Shown here: in pieces, positions 23,101 through 24,688 of the stretch
Position numbering within the stretch: position 1 is the stretch's first letter
Layout of the letters: the number at the start of each line of letters is the position of its first letter
Assembly (NCBI GenBank): GCA_036376275.1
Contig: DASVAP010000214.1
Location: forward strand, 1 to 24,688
Length of the DNA: 24,688 bases
Direction: 5' to 3'
DNA from: JABFRZ01 sp036376275
GTDB taxonomy: Bacteria > Planctomycetota > UBA1135 > GCA-002686595
Translations under genes and position numbers: made by a program
The notes under the pieces: model-generated
The model's input: the letters and a program-made list of their open reading frames with translations, nothing else
The model's database searches: none
Told to the model about the DNA's origin: nothing

Positions 23101-24550
23101 GCACGGAGGCCACGCCGTTCACGGCCGCGTCGGCGATGCCGTTGCCGACCGGCAGCAGGCCGGCGATGCCGATGTCCGGCACTCCGGAGCAGGCGTCGAA
23201 CGCGCCCGTGCAGTCGGCGAAGCTGATGATCATCGCCGGCGTGCCGGAAGCACCGTGCGCCGCGGGCGCCGGGAACAGGCCCTCCAGCGCGCTGCCCGAG
23301 CCGGTGTTCGACCTGGCCAGCGCGGCGTAGAGCACGTTGCAGGAGCCGCTCGCCAGGGCCACGACGTTCCCGAACAGGCTCGAGGTGCCCGAGTAGTTCG
23401 TGAAGCGGTTGACCTGGCTCGCGGGCCCGGAGGTCGAGCCGTACTGCCCGCCCGCCGGGTTGAGGCTCGTGATCGTGAGGATCCCGCTGACCGCCAGCGA
23501 GCGGTCCTGGTTCATGTCGGTGTCGAGCGAGGCGACCTTGACGATGTTCGCGCCCGTGCGCTGGATCAGGTCGGCCTGCGCGAAGTACACGCTCCCGTCG
23601 TCGTCGACCGCCAGGCCGCCGAGCGGCGAGAACACGGTGAAGGCCACGCCGAAGGCGGCCCCGACCGTGACCGGGAAGCCCAGATGGCTGACGACGCCCG
23701 GAGGCACGGCCGCCGGCGAGAGCACGTCTGCCACGGGGAAGGCCAGCAGGCCCCCGCGCACGAGGATGTTGTTGCTCGCCAGGCGCAGGCCCGCGCCGGT
23801 GTCGAGGTAGGAGACGTACAGGATCTCGCCCACCTGCCCGGCGAAGCCGGCGTAGGCGCCGTTGACGTTGCTGAAGGAGCTCAGGTCGGCCACCGGGTTG
23901 ACGCCCAGGCCCGTGATGACGATCTGGTCGTCGCTGAGCACCGTGCCGAAGGCGTTGAGCACGGTCGGCAGGTGGATCGTCACCACGTCGTCGACCAGAC
24001 CGTTGCCGTCCGTGTCGGCGGCGACGTAGACGTTCCCCACCGAGTCGCCGTAGTAGTAGACGTTCTCGGTGAAACCGTTGGCGATCGTGTGCTCCGAGAT
24101 CGCCGTGCGCGTCAGCGTGAAGTCGACGTCCGGCTCGACGCCCGAGAAGTCGTGGATGTTCGTGGAGCGGTCCGCGGTGCAGTCCTCGCGTCCGTCCCAG
24201 TCGCCGATCAGCGAGACGTCCGAGAACTGCGTGTCGCGCCCGCCGACCGTGGTCAGCAGCGCGGCCGAGAGCGGACCGCGCACGTCGAGCAGGTTCGGGA
24301 GACCGATGGCCTCGCGCGTCGACGAGCCCGGGCCGCCCGGACGGCGTGCGCCGTCCTTGCCACGCCGGAGCGCGTCGGGGCTCCTGGCCGGGATGGCCAG
24401 CTGGTGCAGCAACGCCGCGTCGAGCGCGGCCTCGGACGGGAGCGCCCCCTCACGCTCCCCCTCCTGCGAGGCCTGCGGCCGCAGCGCGGCCAGGCCGATG
24501 ACGATGGAAATGACCCAGAATGCCGGAACGGTCCTCCGGTGCGGATTCAT
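20141..24550 (-). CDS. Giant secreted multidomain protein (propeller-like, nidogen-like, IPT, PKD, Calx-beta)
   Basis: 1469 residues from the ATG at 24550, preferred because AGGGG (minus strand, 24558-24562) lies 7 bases ahead and a signal peptide follows (basic 5-6, hydrophobic 8-23, cleavage near PQASQ). Residues about 150-510 have blade-like repeats (GNVYVAADTDGNG; GGLAVDDDGSVYFAQADLI; VVALASGSCNVLYAALARS). Residues about 698-810 look nidogen-like (NGNLTFGVGDTD, RIAPAWSDLNPA, FEVRWINVPEFG). Residues about 1158-1250 look like an IPT/TIG fold, 1278-1353 a PKD/HYR-like domain (SYDPDGDSLG, GSHQVTLTVTDGKGG), and 1360-1469 a Calx-beta domain with the typical GTATAGSDY and terminal VSINDND. Several DxDxDG loops may bind Ca2+. 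It has no PEP-CTERM or LPxTG anchor. It is likely an extracellular adhesin or surface protein. Confidence 0.85.
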   Translation of the reverse strand: MNPHRRTVPAFWVISIVIGLAALRPQASQEGEREGALPSEAALDAALLHQLAIPARSPDALRRGKDGARRPGGPGSSTREAIGLPNLLDVRGPLSAALLTTVGGRDTQFSDVSLIGDWDGREDCTADRSTNIHDFSGVEPDVDFTLTRTAISEHTIANGFTENVYYYGDSVGNVYVAADTDGNGLVDDVVTIHLPTVLNAFGTVLSDDQIVITGLGVNPVADLSSFSNVNGAYAGFAGQVGEILYVSYLDTGAGLRLASNNILVRGGLLAFPVADVLSPAAVPPGVVSHLGFPVTVGAAFGVAFTVFSPLGGLAVDDDGSVYFAQADLIQRTGANIVKVASLDTDMNQDRSLAVSGILTITSLNPAGGQYGSTSGPASQVNRFTNYSGTSSLFGNVVALASGSCNVLYAALARSNTGSGSALEGLFPAPAAHGASGTPAMIISFADCTGAFDACSGVPDIGIAGLLPVGNGIADAAVNGVASVPGVNNFRAYVLGYGPDLRPAAPATSAVWGNSEQTLKLDLLVDFTIHAGLALSEADKLFVISGGTPAGIGLNPSPSLTEVLCFEDSCPADRRADFVDYRGDVPPNPPLSGGNVGDGDSDRFDHIFAQAPVDGVTFTPTGLSGLARGFLLYLNRTRNDAMALLLAGIPDGTPQGDDATTGPIAFEAFDASHAVAGGDDQFPPFRGDDSDGGGDPRAGGFEFSFGAPGAAVTCAWNEFHLNSNGNLTFGVGDTDNTPTILELRSGAPRIAPAWSDLNPAARVGGNLNTFPVQALGFADVNAFEVRWINVPEFGKESCGSSNTLSVTLLDDGSGSDENSNQPLNPANPIGNNAVPFDLQEGPTDLVWERDPLTGILIGCTTRREGRGQFRFEYCRMDLLGTTDRPVLSGYSVGGLAITTPPGLCEINLSEAAREADAGVFGVIQGMTASVAACLIGEGTEPTIYEYFNEGSDTTIGVWGEIFAARPDFDLRAEGNDALACTPVGQLDPNRGHVDFLGTACTPPASPNCLEILPVQPVQVAPNQPPVGPGLTGIVNALCAVELDILGCGFYPNEVTTVCAGSHNQRPGKTVTTAVTLSCDTNGDGIPENVHALTDVAPLSDNHIRATLPVLPTLPGTAFGLACCGGNGVLTVTTTFSAGDNNQFGPFTRTTSCAVNLGTRAPVVLSVTPSGGDCSILQDVLISGACLTGASRVFAVEFDPDTQTLNHGNTVDATAFVVLNANLIDALFDLRGNSAGTFMIFVTGPGGTSRNLTQGQTPAGCVSGNEQGVQVTFTCQSQNRPPEAVCRNVTKTAGSNGYASVGAGEVDGGSYDPDGDSLGRSIQPAGPFAVGSHQVTLTVTDGKGGSDTCIAWVTVNPYSNKPKVRIGAVDAVGSEPGNNRGVLRIARSGSTAAPLTVFYTVGGTATAGSDYFALSGSATIPIGKGYVDIVVRPKDDAQKEAVETVIATLAASAAYQVWTPSQATVSINDND

Positions 24551-24552
24551 GT

Positions 24553-24595
24553 CGTGACCCCTAGTGACGGACTTCGTGACCCTGAGACGTGACCC
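24553..24595 (-). repeat. GGGTCACG direct repeats in the leader of the giant gene
   Basis: On the minus strand GGGTCACG occurs three times (24588-24595, 24575-24582, 24553-24560), plus a shorter CCGTCACT at 24563-24570. The GTCA cores are spaced 13, 12 and 10 bases, close to one helical turn. The copy nearest the ATG overlaps the AGGGG ribosome binding site. They may be protein-binding sites or an RNA control element. Confidence 0.5.
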
Positions 24596-24597
24596 TT

Positions 24598-24620
24598 CCA
24601 GGAGCTCAGGGGACTCCTGG
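24598..24620 (-). promoter_or_regulatory. Perfect 7-bp stem-loop in the leader of the giant gene
   Basis: CCAGGAG (24598-24604) and CTCCTGG (24614-24620) form a perfect stem with a 9-base loop, just upstream of the GGGTCACG repeats in the transcribed direction. It could be an operator or a leader RNA hairpin. Confidence 0.4.
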
Positions 24621-24632
24621 CAGGCCTTAGGA

Positions 24633-24660
24633 ATTAGCAAAGGGTCGTAGGAAGCCGCAA
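24633..24660 (-). promoter_or_regulatory. Candidate promoter of the giant gene
   Basis: On the minus strand TTGCGG (24655-24660) and GCTAAT (24633-24638) are separated by 16 bases and match 3 and 4 of 6 positions of the sigma-70 boxes. This is one of the least GC-rich patches in the window. It would give a leader of about 75 bases containing the hairpin and the repeats. Confidence 0.35.
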
Positions 24661-24688
24661 TGGCGATTCCGGCGAAAGCGCGGGCGAG

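Noticed and set aside
17837..24592. A plus-strand open frame of about 2250 codons opposite the giant gene
   Set aside because: It is Arg/Gly/Ala/Val-rich with no signal peptide or motif and runs across several real genes on both strands. It is the expected antisense shadow in very GC-rich DNA.
1..24688. CRISPR array, prophage, toxin-antitoxin or known defence island
   Set aside because: No regularly spaced direct repeats of suitable length, phage structural genes, small toxin/antitoxin pairs or defence nucleases were seen.

Overview
The window is about 24.7 kb of very GC-rich bacterial DNA with dense, mostly short-spaced genes. I can support fifteen protein-coding genes. I see no rRNA, tRNA or CRISPR array, and no gene-free stretch longer than about 210 bases. 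The gene mix suggests a planctomycete or a close relative: an ECF sigma factor overlapping a membrane Ser/Thr kinase, a secreted beta-helix protein ending in a choice-of-anchor-Q-like motif, a beta-propeller with a C-terminal CxxCH haem site resembling the hydrazine synthase alpha family, a sulfatase-superfamily lipoprotein, and a giant secreted multidomain protein. This assignment is inference; there is no marker gene.
Layout: (1) 1-867: a REP-associated (RAYT, IS200-like) tyrosine transposase followed by a long nested inverted repeat. (2) 868-4568: a divergent pair, a stand-alone asparagine-synthase-type ATP-pyrophosphatase domain protein and a heparinase II/III-like protein, which suggests surface polysaccharide or peptidoglycan-type chemistry. 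(3) 4703-9755: five minus-strand genes that may form one transcription unit (secreted alpha/beta-hydrolase-like protein, secreted helical protein, Na+/Ca2+ exchanger, tandem universal stress protein, N-formylglutamate-amidohydrolase-like protein). (4) 9912-11051: a plus-strand protein of unknown function, convergent with a secreted beta-helix protein (11065-12264). (5) 12428-14841: an ECF sigma factor and a transmembrane Ser/Thr kinase overlapping by GTGA. (6) 14934-20012: an AlkP/sulfatase-superfamily lipoprotein with a Thr in the nucleophile position, a secreted mono-haem propeller protein and a secreted YHS-domain protein. (7) 20141-24550: a 1469-residue secreted protein (propeller-like, nidogen-like, IPT/TIG-like, PKD-like, Calx-beta), with a leader carrying GGGTCACG direct repeats and a hairpin.
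Much of the coding capacity is for exported proteins, and several predicted mature N-termini begin with or near Gln. No classical defence, biosynthetic or conjugation system is visible. The most promising leads are the sigma/kinase module with serines in sigma region 2.2, the haem-propeller/YHS pair, the repeat-containing leader of the giant gene, and the structured element beside the RAYT transposase. Functions are from recognised motifs only; no database search was possible.
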